Positions 38,008 to 46,267 of a stretch of DNA of 64,000 bases are shown here, piece after piece. The DNA is taken from positions 98,181 to 162,180 of the forward strand of contig NZ_CANLTC010000008.1 of NCBI RefSeq assembly GCF_947493865.1, read 5' to 3'. This DNA comes from an uncultured Halomonas sp. GTDB lineage: Bacteria > Pseudomonadota > Gammaproteobacteria > Pseudomonadales > Halomonadaceae. The notes under the pieces were generated by a model. The model did no database searches. It was given only the letters and a program-made list of their open reading frames with translations, and had not been told where the DNA came from. The stretch's first letter is position 1. Each line of letters begins with the position of its first letter. The position numbers and the translations under genes are program-made.

Positions 38008-39102
38008 TCAGCATTGGGGACTGGAGGCGGGGAACCACTGGCGCGTGGAATTGGCAATGCGCACCAAGACGAGCATCACCGGTACCTCCACCAGCACTCC
38101 CACCACAGTGGCCAGAGCTGCTCCGGACTGAAGGCCGAAGAGTGCAATAGCGGCTGCCACGGCCAGTTCGAAGAAGTTGCTGGCACCGATCATCGCCCCG
38201 GGTGCTGCCACGCAGTGTGGAACTCGCCACGCCTTGGCCCAGCCATAGGCAAGGAAAAAGATCAGGAAGGTCTGGAGGGTCAGAGGTACGGCGATCAGCA
38301 GAATATGCAGTGGATGGGCAAGAATGGTGTCGCCTTGGAAAGCAAACAGCAGCACCAGGGTCAGGATCAATCCGATGGGGGTGACCGGTGCGATACGTGC
38401 CAAAAACACCTCATCGAACCAGGCTTGCCCACGCTGGGCTATCAGAAAGCGCCTGGTCAGATAGGCAGCCGTGAGCGGAATGACGATATACAGCACTACT
38501 GAGAGGGCAATGGTGTTCCAGGGAACCGGGATGCTCGATACCCCAAGCAAGACGATGACGATGGGCGCAAAGGCTATCAGCATGATCAGATCGTTCAGTG
38601 ACACCTGCACCAGTGTGTAGGCGGCATCACCCCGGGTCAGCGTGCTCCACACGAAGACCATGGCGGTGCAGGGCGCAGCACCCAGCAGAATGGCACCGGC
38701 CAGATACTGGTTGGCCAGTTCCTTGGAGATGAGTGGAGCGAATACCACCATCAGGAAAAACCAGGCTATGGCGAACATGGTGAAAGGCTTGATTAGCCAG
38801 TTCACTGTCGTGGTGATAATCAGTCCCTTGGGCTGGCGTCGCACCTCGAGTACCGAGGCGAAATCGATCTTGGCCATCATCGGGAAGATCATCACCCAGA
38901 TAAGGATAGCCACGGGAATGGAAACCTGCGCGACCTCAAGACGTGACAGGACCTCAGGAATGGTAGGAGCGAACTGGCCGAAAAGAACTCCAACAAGGAT
39001 GGCCAGAGCGACCCACAAAGACAGATAGCGCTCGAAGATATTCATTTCCTCGGCGGTGGAGGGTGTGTCTGAAGAGGCGTGGCTGTCCATGAAAAAAGGC
39101 AT
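38008..39102 (-). CDS. acr3: ACR3-family arsenite efflux transporter
   Basis: 364 residues, ten helices. The conserved Cys145 in GAAPCTAMVFVWS, needed for arsenite transport in the family, is present, as is the APGAMIGASNFFELAVAAAIALFG segment near the C-terminus. It exports arsenite using the proton gradient. No arsenate reductase gene (arsC) is visible nearby. The gene is convergent with arsR, with 15 bases between the stops. Confidence 0.92.
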   Translation of the reverse strand: MPFFMDSHASSDTPSTAEEMNIFERYLSLWVALAILVGVLFGQFAPTIPEVLSRLEVAQVSIPVAILIWVMIFPMMAKIDFASVLEVRRQPKGLIITTTVNWLIKPFTMFAIAWFFLMVVFAPLISKELANQYLAGAILLGAAPCTAMVFVWSTLTRGDAAYTLVQVSLNDLIMLIAFAPIVIVLLGVSSIPVPWNTIALSVVLYIVIPLTAAYLTRRFLIAQRGQAWFDEVFLARIAPVTPIGLILTLVLLFAFQGDTILAHPLHILLIAVPLTLQTFLIFFLAYGWAKAWRVPHCVAAPGAMIGASNFFELAVAAAIALFGLQSGAALATVVGVLVEVPVMLVLVRIANSTRQWFPASSPQC

Positions 39103-39134
39103 CTCTTGGCTGGAATATACGGTGTTTCTTTAAA

Positions 39135-39154
39135 ATATATGCCTTTCCATATAT
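39135..39154. promoter_or_regulatory. Candidate ArsR operator upstream of acr3
   Basis: ATATATG and CATATAT form a perfect 7-bp inverted repeat with a 6-base spacer, 33 bases before the acr3 ATG and in its likely promoter. AT-rich inverted repeats of this size are typical of ArsR-family sites. It could equally affect the divergent ABC gene at 39225. Confidence 0.5.
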
Positions 39155-39224
39155 GCGCAATCGTAGGATGTCAACCGACTTGCTATGATCTCGGCCAGTG
39201 TTTTGTCTGTTGCCGGAGCTTGAG

Positions 39225-39860
39225 ATGTCTCTAGGCCTTTCCTTGATACTCGAACAGCTGAGTATCGGCGAACTCCTGCCACTCGATCTTTCCATAGCTC
39301 CCGGTGAAATCCTGTGTCTGTCCGGCGCCAGCGGTTCGGGCAAGAGCCGTCTGTTGCGGGCCGTGGCGGACCTGGAGCCTCATAGTGGTGACGTCTGGCT
39401 GGGCGAGCAGGCCCAATCCAGCATGGCGGGGCATCTCTGGCGTCGAGGCGTTATGCTGGTACCGGCGGAGAGCCACTGGTGGGCGGATAGCGTCGGCGAG
39501 CACTTCGTCGATGAGCCGGCTATCTCCGATATCGAAACGCTGGGCTTCGAGCACGCGGTGCTGGCGTGGCAGGTCAGCCGGCTTTCCTCCGGAGAGAAAC
39601 AGCGTCTGGCGCTGCTGCGAACATTGTGCCGGGAACCATCGGCCTTGCTGCTCGACGAGCCCACCGCCAACCTGGACGAAGCCAACGTGCGTCGCGTCGA
39701 GGCTTGGCTGGCGGCACGCATTCGTCAACGAGGTTCGCCGGTGATCTGGGTCGCCCATGATTCCGCCCAGATCGCTCGCGTCGCCGATCGCCACCTGCGT
39801 ATCGAGGCGGGACAACTGGTGAACAGTGCGACAAGCGAAGAGGCGAGCCCATGGACGTGA
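39225..39860 (+). CDS. fetA: ABC transporter ATP-binding protein, FetA/YbbL-like
   Basis: 211 residues from the ATG at 39225 (GGAG six bases upstream). Walker A is GASGSGKS (34-41), the signature LSSGEKQRLAL, Walker B ALLLDEPTANLD and the switch His in WVAHDSAQ. It overlaps the permease gene by ten bases. The pair resembles E. coli FetA-FetB, which exports iron and improves resistance to oxidative stress. The FetA assignment rests on this neighbour. Confidence 0.85.
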   Translation: MSLGLSLILEQLSIGELLPLDLSIAPGEILCLSGASGSGKSRLLRAVADLEPHSGDVWLGEQAQSSMAGHLWRRGVMLVPAESHWWADSVGEHFVDEPAISDIETLGFEHAVLAWQVSRLSSGEKQRLALLRTLCREPSALLLDEPTANLDEANVRRVEAWLAARIRQRGSPVIWVAHDSAQIARVADRHLRIEAGQLVNSATSEEASPWT

Positions 39861-40654
39861 TTGTACTCTCCTGGTGGCAACTGGCCCTGACGGCACTGCT
39901 AGTGGTAGCGTTGGCCGGTTGTATGGCGGTCGCTCATCTGGGCATGAGCCGGAGCCTGCTAGTCGCCGCGGCGCGCACCGCGATCCAGCTCGCCCTGGTG
40001 GGGCTGGTGCTGGAAGCGCTATTCGCCTCGGCGCGATTTCACTGGGTAGCATTGATGGCGCTGGCCATGCTGCTGATCGCCGGTCGCGAGGTGATGGCTC
40101 GTCAGAAGCGCCGCCTGCGCGGCGGCTGGGCCTTCGGCATTGGCACCCTGGCGATGTTTCTCTCCTCGTTTACCGTCGCGATATTGACCTTGATCGTGAT
40201 CATCGGTCCGGAGCCCTGGTATCAACCGCAGTATGCCATTCCGTTGCTCGGCATGATGCTTGGCAATACCATGACCGGGGTGGCGTTGGCCCTGGATCGT
40301 CTGACGGATACCGCCTGGCGTCAGCGCGGCGTGATCGAGAATCGTCTGATGCTTGGCCAGCCCTGGCAGGAGGCTATTGGCGACATTCGCCGCGAGGCGA
40401 TGCGCAGCGGTCTGATGCCCATGATCAATGCTATGGCCGCCGCCGGGGTGGTCAGCCTGCCAGGCATGATGACCGGCCAGATACTCGCCGGCACCGCACC
40501 GGCTTTGGCGGTCAAGTACCAGATACTCATCATGTTCACCATCACACTCGGCACCGGCTTCGGCACCCTGGCGGCAGTAGCGGCGGGCAGTCGCCGCCTA
40601 TTCGATGGCAGGGAACGACTCAGGCTGGATCGTCTATCGGCCCCTCAGTCATGA
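39851..40654 (+). CDS. fetB: ABC transporter permease, FetB/YbbM family (UPF0014)
   Basis: 267 residues with seven or so membrane helices. Family hallmarks are AARTAIQLALVGLVLE, the GREVMARQK loop, PLLGMMLGNTMTGVALALDRL and the QPWQEAIGDIRREAMRSGLMPMINAMAAAG region. It is the membrane half of the putative iron exporter and overlaps fetA. Confidence 0.88.
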   Translation: MDVIVLSWWQLALTALLVVALAGCMAVAHLGMSRSLLVAAARTAIQLALVGLVLEALFASARFHWVALMALAMLLIAGREVMARQKRRLRGGWAFGIGTLAMFLSSFTVAILTLIVIIGPEPWYQPQYAIPLLGMMLGNTMTGVALALDRLTDTAWRQRGVIENRLMLGQPWQEAIGDIRREAMRSGLMPMINAMAAAGVVSLPGMMTGQILAGTAPALAVKYQILIMFTITLGTGFGTLAAVAAGSRRLFDGRERLRLDRLSAPQS

Positions 40655-40655
40655 A

Positions 40656-40688
40656 AACGCCCGCCGTTCGCTAAAGAAGGCGGGCGTT
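40656..40688. terminator. Terminator between fetB and the thiolase gene
   Basis: AACGCCCGCC pairs with GGCGGGCGTT over 10 bp. On the minus strand the stem is followed by TTTTCAT, so it ends the thiolase transcript well; on the plus strand it is a hairpin without a strong T tract. Confidence 0.8.
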
Positions 40689-40705
40689 CGTCAATGCAGC
40701 GATGA

Positions 40706-41893
40706 TCAATCGATCAGTTCGACCGCCACCGCCGTTGCCTCGCCGCCGCCGATGCATAGGCTGGCGATGCCGCGCTTGCCGCCACGCTGGCGCAGGGCAT
40801 TGAGCAGGGTAACGATGATCCGCGAGCCGGTGGAGCCGATCGGGTGACCCTGGGCGCAGGCGCCGCCGAACACGTTGACCTTGTCATGAGGAATGTTGTG
40901 ATCGTCCATGGCCATCAGCGTGACCACGGCGAAGGCTTCGTTGATCTCGAACAGGTCGACGTCATCCACGCGCCAGTCGAGTTTTTTCAGCAGCTTGTCG
41001 ATGGCGCCCACCGGAGCGATGGTGAATTCGCTGGGATGCTGGGAGTGGGTGCTGTGGCCGAGGATGCGGGCGAGGGGCTTGGCACCCTGGCGCTCGGCGG
41101 CTTCACTACTTGCCAGGATCAGGGCCGAGGCGCCATCGGAGATGGAGCTTGCATTGGCGGCGGTGATGGTGCCGTCCTTGGCGAAGGCCGGGCGCAGACC
41201 GCGGATCTTGTCGAGCTTGGCCTGGAAGGGCTGTTCGTCGTGCTCGACGGTGTTCTCGCCGGCGCGGCTGGTGACCGTGACTGGCACCATCTCGCCGCTC
41301 AATTCGCCTTTCTCATGCGCCGCCATGGCGCGCTCCAGAGAGGCAATGGCAAAATCGTCCATGCGTTCCCGGGAATAACCGCGATCATCGGCGACCTGCT
41401 GAGCGAAGGCGCCCATCAGCTTGCCGGTCTCGGCATCCTCCAGACCGTCGAGGAACATGTGATCCTTGAGTTCGCCGTGACCGAGACGATAGCCGCTGCG
41501 GGCCTTTGTCAGCACATGGGGCGCGTTGGACATCGACTCCATGCCCCCAGCCAGCAGGATGCTACCGCTGCCGGCACGAATCAGATCGTGGGCCATCATG
41601 GCCGCTTTCATGCCGGAGCCGCACAACTTGTTGATGGTGGTGGCACCGATGTTATCGGGAATGCCGGCCTTGCGCATGGCCTGGCGTCCGGGCCCTTGCT
41701 TGACCCCGCCGGGCAGCACGCAGCCGATGATGCCCTCGTCGATGCTGCCCGCATCGATACCCGCACGTTCGATGGCGGCGCGAATGGCGGCTGCTCCGAG
41801 TTCCGGGGCGGTAAGACTGGACAGGCTGCCGAGCATGCCCCCCATGGGCGTGCGAGCGCCGGAAAGAATCACGACATCGGAGGAGGCGGTCAT
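40706..41893 (-). CDS. Acetyl-CoA C-acyltransferase (thiolase)
   Basis: 395 residues. The thiolase triad is visible: Cys91 in NKLCGSGMK, His in GACAQGHPIG and Cys in LCIGGGEATA. NEAFAVV precedes. It either splits ketoacyl-CoA or condenses two acetyl-CoA; length and motifs fit the PhaA/AtoB group, but substrate choice cannot be read. It diverges from the acyl-CoA synthetase at 42149, and both may serve short or branched-chain acyl-CoA breakdown. Confidence 0.9.
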   Translation of the reverse strand: MTASSDVVILSGARTPMGGMLGSLSSLTAPELGAAAIRAAIERAGIDAGSIDEGIIGCVLPGGVKQGPGRQAMRKAGIPDNIGATTINKLCGSGMKAAMMAHDLIRAGSGSILLAGGMESMSNAPHVLTKARSGYRLGHGELKDHMFLDGLEDAETGKLMGAFAQQVADDRGYSRERMDDFAIASLERAMAAHEKGELSGEMVPVTVTSRAGENTVEHDEQPFQAKLDKIRGLRPAFAKDGTITAANASSISDGASALILASSEAAERQGAKPLARILGHSTHSQHPSEFTIAPVGAIDKLLKKLDWRVDDVDLFEINEAFAVVTLMAMDDHNIPHDKVNVFGGACAQGHPIGSTGSRIIVTLLNALRQRGGKRGIASLCIGGGEATAVAVELID

Positions 41894-42110
41894 GGTGTTC
41901 TCCTGGAATGATAAGCGATGGAGTAACCCTGCGCTGAGCAGAGGCTGGTATTGTCTTTAGTGAACCTTTCCTGACGGTCTTTCGCAACGGCTTATCGCAC
42001 CGTTTATCCCTTGGTCTAAAGCCGCGATAGCCCGGTTCGCTTGTGCCTTTGCAACACTCTGGCTAGGGTTTACCGAGATACCGGGTTCAGGCAAATTACC
42101 GTCAATGCCA

Positions 42111-42130
42111 TTTGACGTTTACGTTAACGA
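42111..42130. promoter_or_regulatory. Tandem ACGTT motif before the acyl-CoA synthetase
   Basis: TTTGACGTTTACGTTAACGA holds three ACG units spaced six bases apart and the palindrome CGTTAACG. It resembles the LiuR-type (MerR) sites found upstream of branched-chain amino acid degradation genes. It lies 19 bases before the synthetase ATG. The rest of the 255-bp gap 41894-42148 shows nothing I can name. Confidence 0.35.
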
Positions 42131-42148
42131 AAAACAGGGAGTCCAACA

Positions 42149-43807
42149 ATGACAACAGCACCCGAGGATTACGCATCCTATATCGATCGTTTTTCCATCG
42201 ATGAGATCGTGGCCCGACTGGATGATCACCGCGACGGACACTTGAACGCCTTCGAGGCATGTTGCGCCCGCCACTTGCGCGAAGGCAATGGCGAGCGTAT
42301 CGCGCTGGTGCATGAAGACACCCAGGGCGAGGTGACTCGCTGGACCTATGCGGCGCTGGAGGCGGCCAGCGCACGCCTGGCCGGGTGGCTGCAATCGGCG
42401 GGGCTTGGCGCCGGGGACCGTATCGCCTGCATGTTGCCGCGCACGCCTGAATTGATGATCGCGGTACTGGCGACCTGGCGCATCGGCGCCGTCTATCAGC
42501 CATTGTTTACCGCTTTCGGCCCTGACGCCGTGGATTTTCGTCTGGCCCGCGCCGAGGCGCGGCTGGTCATCACGGATCAAACCAACCGGCATAAATTCGA
42601 TGACCTCAGCCAATGCCCGCCGGTGCTGTGTATCGGCGGTGCTGACGAGGAACACAAGGAGGATCTCGATTGGAAAGCCGCCATCTCGCATCCGGCAATC
42701 GAGACAGAGCCGCCAAGGCTCGACCCCGGTGCCCCTTTCTTGCAGATGTTCACTTCCGGTACCGTGGGTAAACCCAAGGGGGTAGCGGTGCCCTTGTCGG
42801 CGCTATCCGCCTTTGCCCTCTACATGGAACTGGCCATCGACCTGCGGGTCGAGGATCGCTTCTGGAACATGGCGGACCCGGGCTGGGCCTACGGGCTCTA
42901 CTACGCGATCACCGGCCCGCTACTGCTGGGTGCCACCACGTATTTCTGCGAGGCGGCCTTCGATGCCCAAGGGGCGCTGGATTTCATGATCAAGCATGAG
43001 ATCACCAACTTTGCCGCCGCACCGACCGCCTACCGGCTGATGAAAGCCTCAAACCTGTTCGACGAGGCGAAAGACAAACTCTCGTTGCGGGTGGCAAGTT
43101 CCGCCGGCGAACCCTTGAACACCGAGGTGGTGGGCTGGGTCGAGCGTGCGCTGGGTTGCCCGGTCATGGATCACTATGGCCAGACCGAAACCGGCATGAC
43201 CTGCTGCAATCATCATGCACTGGAGCACCCCAAGCCGGTAGGGGGCATGGGCATGCCATTGCCGGGTTATCGTCTTGCGGTATTGGATGCGGAATACAAC
43301 GAGCTGCCAGTAGGGGAGCCCGGCGTGCTGGGGGTGGATATCGCTGCCTCGCCGGCGCACTTCTTTCCCGGCTATACCTGGCAGGAGAAGGAGCCTTTTG
43401 CCGAAGGGTACTATTTGACCGGCGACGTGGTGGTGCGTGAAGCCAACGGCACCTTCTGCTTTGCCGGGCGCAACGACGACATCATCACCACCGCCGGCTA
43501 TCGGGTCGGGCCTACCGATGTGGAGAACACCGTCATGACCCATCCCGCCGTGGCGGAATCCGCGGCGGTGGGCAAGCCGGATTCGATTCGTGGCGAAGTG
43601 ATCAAGTCCTATGTGGTGCTGCGGGATGGCTTCGAGCCGAGCGATGCCTTGGCGGACGAGATTCGCCAGCGGGTGAAGGATCGCTTGTCGTCTCATGCCT
43701 ATCCACGGGAGATCGCCTTCGTCGAGACCCTGCCCAAGACCCCCAGCGGCAAGATCCAGCGCTTCAAGCTACGCGCCGAAGCCGCCGACGACAAGGAGAC
43801 AACCTGA
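42149..43807 (+). CDS. AMP-forming acyl-CoA synthetase (acetyl-CoA synthetase-like)
   Basis: 552 residues. The P-loop is MFTSGTVGKPKG (about 199-210); GQTETG, GDVV and FAGRNDDIITTAGYRVGP follow, ending at TPSGKIQRFKLR with the catalytic Lys. The ADPGWAYGLYYAI segment is typical of acetyl/propionyl or medium-chain AcsM-like enzymes. It would activate a short-chain acid to its CoA ester. It overlaps the SDR gene by one base (TGATG). Confidence 0.87.
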   Translation: MTTAPEDYASYIDRFSIDEIVARLDDHRDGHLNAFEACCARHLREGNGERIALVHEDTQGEVTRWTYAALEAASARLAGWLQSAGLGAGDRIACMLPRTPELMIAVLATWRIGAVYQPLFTAFGPDAVDFRLARAEARLVITDQTNRHKFDDLSQCPPVLCIGGADEEHKEDLDWKAAISHPAIETEPPRLDPGAPFLQMFTSGTVGKPKGVAVPLSALSAFALYMELAIDLRVEDRFWNMADPGWAYGLYYAITGPLLLGATTYFCEAAFDAQGALDFMIKHEITNFAAAPTAYRLMKASNLFDEAKDKLSLRVASSAGEPLNTEVVGWVERALGCPVMDHYGQTETGMTCCNHHALEHPKPVGGMGMPLPGYRLAVLDAEYNELPVGEPGVLGVDIAASPAHFFPGYTWQEKEPFAEGYYLTGDVVVREANGTFCFAGRNDDIITTAGYRVGPTDVENTVMTHPAVAESAAVGKPDSIRGEVIKSYVVLRDGFEPSDALADEIRQRVKDRLSSHAYPREIAFVETLPKTPSGKIQRFKLRAEAADDKETT

Positions 43808-44568
43808 TGCAAGTGCAGGATCGCAATTTTCTGATTACCGGCGCCGCTTCCGGCCTCGGCGCAGCGACCGCGGAGCGACTGGTGGCCGGTGGCGCCAGGG
43901 TGGTGCTATGTGACCTGAGTGACGCCGTCGATACCGTCGCGTCCCGTCTGGGGGACTCGGCGGTGGCATGCCAGGGCGATATCACCAGCCCCGAGGATAT
44001 GCAGAGTGCCGTGGATCATGCCTTGGACATGGGCGGATTGCACGGCGTGGTGCATTGCGCCGGCGTGGTCAGCGTGGCCAAGCTGCTCGATCGTGAGGGC
44101 AACCCTGCCGATCTCGACGCTTTCGCAAACACGATTCATATCAATTTGATTGGCACCTTCAACGTGCTGCGCCTGGCCGCCGCCGCCATGGCGAGGAACA
44201 CGCCGGAAGGCGACGACGGGGAGCGCGGTGTCATCATCGATACCGCCTCGATTGCCGCCTTCGATGGGCAGGTAGGGCAGGCGGCCTATAGTGCGTCAAA
44301 GGCCGGCGTTGCCGGTATGACGCTGCCGCTGGCGCGGGAGCTTTCGCGCCGGGGCATCCGGGTGATGACCATCGCCCCCGGGGTCTTCGAGACGCCGATG
44401 ATGAGCGGTATCCCCGAGGATGCGGTGGCGGCACTTTCCGCGGCGGTGCCATTTCCCAAGCGTCTGGGCAAGGCGGCGGAATACGCCGCGCTGGCGGAGC
44501 AGATCGTGACCAACACCATGCTCAACGGCGAGGTGATTCGTCTGGATGGCGGTATTCGCATGCAGTGA
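43807..44568 (+). CDS. SDR oxidoreductase, 3-hydroxyacyl-CoA dehydrogenase (HSD10) type
   Basis: 253 residues. The NAD site is TGAASGLG near the N-terminus and the catalytic residues lie in DTASIAAFDGQ and AAYSASKAGV (Ser, Tyr, Lys). The segment APGVFETPMMSG is typical of type II 3-hydroxyacyl-CoA dehydrogenases, which act on 2-methyl-3-hydroxybutyryl-CoA in isoleucine breakdown and on short fatty acyl-CoA. Coupling to the synthetase and proximity of a thiolase support this role. Confidence 0.87.
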   Translation: MQVQDRNFLITGAASGLGAATAERLVAGGARVVLCDLSDAVDTVASRLGDSAVACQGDITSPEDMQSAVDHALDMGGLHGVVHCAGVVSVAKLLDREGNPADLDAFANTIHINLIGTFNVLRLAAAAMARNTPEGDDGERGVIIDTASIAAFDGQVGQAAYSASKAGVAGMTLPLARELSRRGIRVMTIAPGVFETPMMSGIPEDAVAALSAAVPFPKRLGKAAEYAALAEQIVTNTMLNGEVIRLDGGIRMQ

Positions 44569-44578
44569 TACTTGCTTT

Positions 44579-44596
44579 TGCGCACATGCGCATTTT
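44579..44596 (+). terminator. Weak terminator after the SDR gene
   Basis: TGCGCA, a two-base loop, TGCGCA, then TTTT. A short but GC-rich 6-bp stem followed by T residues, 10 bases past the SDR stop. Confidence 0.4.
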
Positions 44597-44668
44597 GTTC
44601 AATACGGCCTCGGGTGGATCGCGCTATTGATCTTGTTTATCTAGCGTTCGATCTATCCGAGGTGACTT

Positions 44669-45265
44669 ATGACAGCGAGTCTCTTTCTTTCCATGGCCGC
44701 CTTTGCCCTGGCGGCTTCGATTTCTCCCGGGCCGGTGAACATCGTCGCCTTGAGTGCCGGCGCGCAGTATGGTTTTCGCCCCAGCATGCGGCACGTCACC
44801 GGGGCGACCCTGAGTTTCACCCTGTTGCTCTTGTTGATTGGGCTGGGGCTGCACGAACTGCTTTATCGGTGGCCCTATTTCACGACCCTCATTCAAGGGG
44901 CCGGGGTCGCGTTTTTACTCTACATGGCCTACAAGCTCGCCACGGACGATGGGCGGCTCGGCACTGATCAACGCAATGCGACCGGTCCCTCGATGGTCAA
45001 GGGCGCGGTAATGCAGTGGTTGAATCCAAAGGCGTGGCTGGCATCCCTTGCGGGAATGGGGGCTTACACCGCAGATGGCGCTGGTAGTCTGCTATGGCAA
45101 TTCACCGCTATCTATTTTGTGATTTGCTATTTTTCGCTCGGTTGTTGGGCCTTCACTGGAACCTTCCTGGGACGCTTTCTGCAGGATTCTCGTCAGATGC
45201 GGCGTTTCAATCGGCTGATGGCCGCCTTGCTGGCTGCCAGTGCGCTCTATCTTTTATGGCTATAG
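44669..45265 (+). CDS. LysE family amino acid exporter
   Basis: 198 residues, six hydrophobic helices. The LysE/RhtB opening SISPGPVNIVALSAGAQYG and the region QWLNPKAWLASLAGM are clear. It likely exports an amino acid or derivative. It ends 12 bases from the convergent AraC gene; LysE and AraC pairs are common, and the regulator often controls the exporter. Confidence 0.9.
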   Translation: MTASLFLSMAAFALAASISPGPVNIVALSAGAQYGFRPSMRHVTGATLSFTLLLLLIGLGLHELLYRWPYFTTLIQGAGVAFLLYMAYKLATDDGRLGTDQRNATGPSMVKGAVMQWLNPKAWLASLAGMGAYTADGAGSLLWQFTAIYFVICYFSLGCWAFTGTFLGRFLQDSRQMRRFNRLMAALLAASALYLLWL

Positions 45266-45277
45266 TCGTGTCTGACG

Positions 45278-46105
45278 TTAAAAAGCCGCCATGTATTGTC
45301 GAGGCGTCGCCGCGACAAGACGTTTGAAGGTGCGCTGGAAATGCGCCTGATCTGCAAAACCGGCTTCCAGCGCCACTTCTGCAATGGCGTGCCCGCGCCG
45401 GAGTCGTGCCAGACCGTACTGCACGCGACGATTGATCAGATAGGCGTGGGGCGTCATGCCGTAGCGGTGCTTGAAGGCGCGAATCAGGTGTGACGGAGAC
45501 ATCTCCGCGGCGCTGGCAATCATCTCGAGGGTCAGCGCCTCGACGCAGTGCTCGGAAATGAATTCCGCGGCGCGGCTGACCTTGTGGTTTTCAGGCCAGC
45601 AGATGATCGAGGCGGGCTGTGATCGCTGCTGAAGGGCCGAGAAAAACTCGATGGCGGTGCTGTGTTTGTGCAAGAGATCGCTGTCTTGATCGATAAGCGT
45701 TGCATAAAGATGATTCAAGCCACGATAGAGCAGCGGGTCCTGGGTGGCTACTGGCGAGAAAGGCTGAAACCCCTCACCGTGGCTGAACCCCAGGGTGCGC
45801 TGCAGATCACCAAGCCAGGAAGCGTCCACATAAAACATGCGATATGACCAGGGTTGGTTTTCGATGGGGTTGCAGGCATGAACCGCTTCCGGATTCATCA
45901 GCACCACCGAGCCTTCGGCAACCGCCTGGCGTGTGTTTCCGTTCAGGTAAGTGCTGTGTCCGGCAGTAATGGTACCTATGGAGAAGGTCGTGTGGGTGTG
46001 TTTGTCATAACAAACCCGCCGACCGTCCTCCACGCCCCGGGCCTCAAGAAAAGGTAGTCTGTCATCGCGCCAGAAACGAATATCCGTAGCGTTTGCGTTT
46101 TTCAC
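45278..46105 (-). CDS. AraC family transcriptional regulator
   Basis: 275 residues. The N-terminal AraC-type cupin (about 25-165: HTHTTFSIGTITAG, VLMNPEAVHAC) precedes two helix-turn-helix motifs (about 180-275: LTLEMIASAAEMSPSHLIRAFKHRYG split, and IAEVALEAGFADQAHFQRTFKR). The effector is unknown. It may govern the adjacent lysE-type gene or the divergent acyl-CoA dehydrogenase gene, although the latter carries PsrA-like boxes. Confidence 0.9.
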   Translation of the reverse strand: MKNANATDIRFWRDDRLPFLEARGVEDGRRVCYDKHTHTTFSIGTITAGHSTYLNGNTRQAVAEGSVVLMNPEAVHACNPIENQPWSYRMFYVDASWLGDLQRTLGFSHGEGFQPFSPVATQDPLLYRGLNHLYATLIDQDSDLLHKHSTAIEFFSALQQRSQPASIICWPENHKVSRAAEFISEHCVEALTLEMIASAAEMSPSHLIRAFKHRYGMTPHAYLINRRVQYGLARLRRGHAIAEVALEAGFADQAHFQRTFKRLVAATPRQYMAAF

Positions 46106-46168
46106 TCGCTTTTCCTTTTTGGGCCGATGGCGGACAGCATAGCCTTAGAGCAAAAAAACTGCCTAATT

Positions 46169-46182
46169 CAAACGAGCGCTTG
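46169..46182. promoter_or_regulatory. PsrA-like operator 1, overlapping the -35
   Basis: CAAACGAGCGCTTG fits CAAAC-N4-GTTTG with one mismatch. It overlaps the -35 TTGACT at 46180-46185. Confidence 0.6.
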
Positions 46183-46206
46183 ACTTGAATTGATGGCTGG
46201 CATAAT
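46180..46206 (+). promoter_or_regulatory. Promoter of the acyl-CoA dehydrogenase gene
   Basis: TTGACT (46180-46185) and CATAAT (46201-46206), 15 bases apart. The short spacer fits a regulated promoter. It is bracketed by two PsrA-like sites. Confidence 0.5.
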
Positions 46207-46224
46207 TTCAAACGCACGTTTGAA
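46207..46224. promoter_or_regulatory. PsrA-like operator 2, at the transcript start
   Basis: TTCAAACGCACGTTTGAA is an 18-base inverted repeat with a two-base centre and contains an exact CAAAC-N4-GTTTG. It starts right after the -10, so bound repressor would block initiation. Confidence 0.72.
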
Positions 46225-46267
46225 GTGGTGCATCAACCACTACGCCGATCATCGAGGAGTGTTCACA

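Noticed and set aside
40844..41911. A 355-codon open frame on the plus strand
   Set aside because: It is the antisense shadow of the thiolase gene, with Gly/His-rich translation typical of reversed GC-rich coding sequence.
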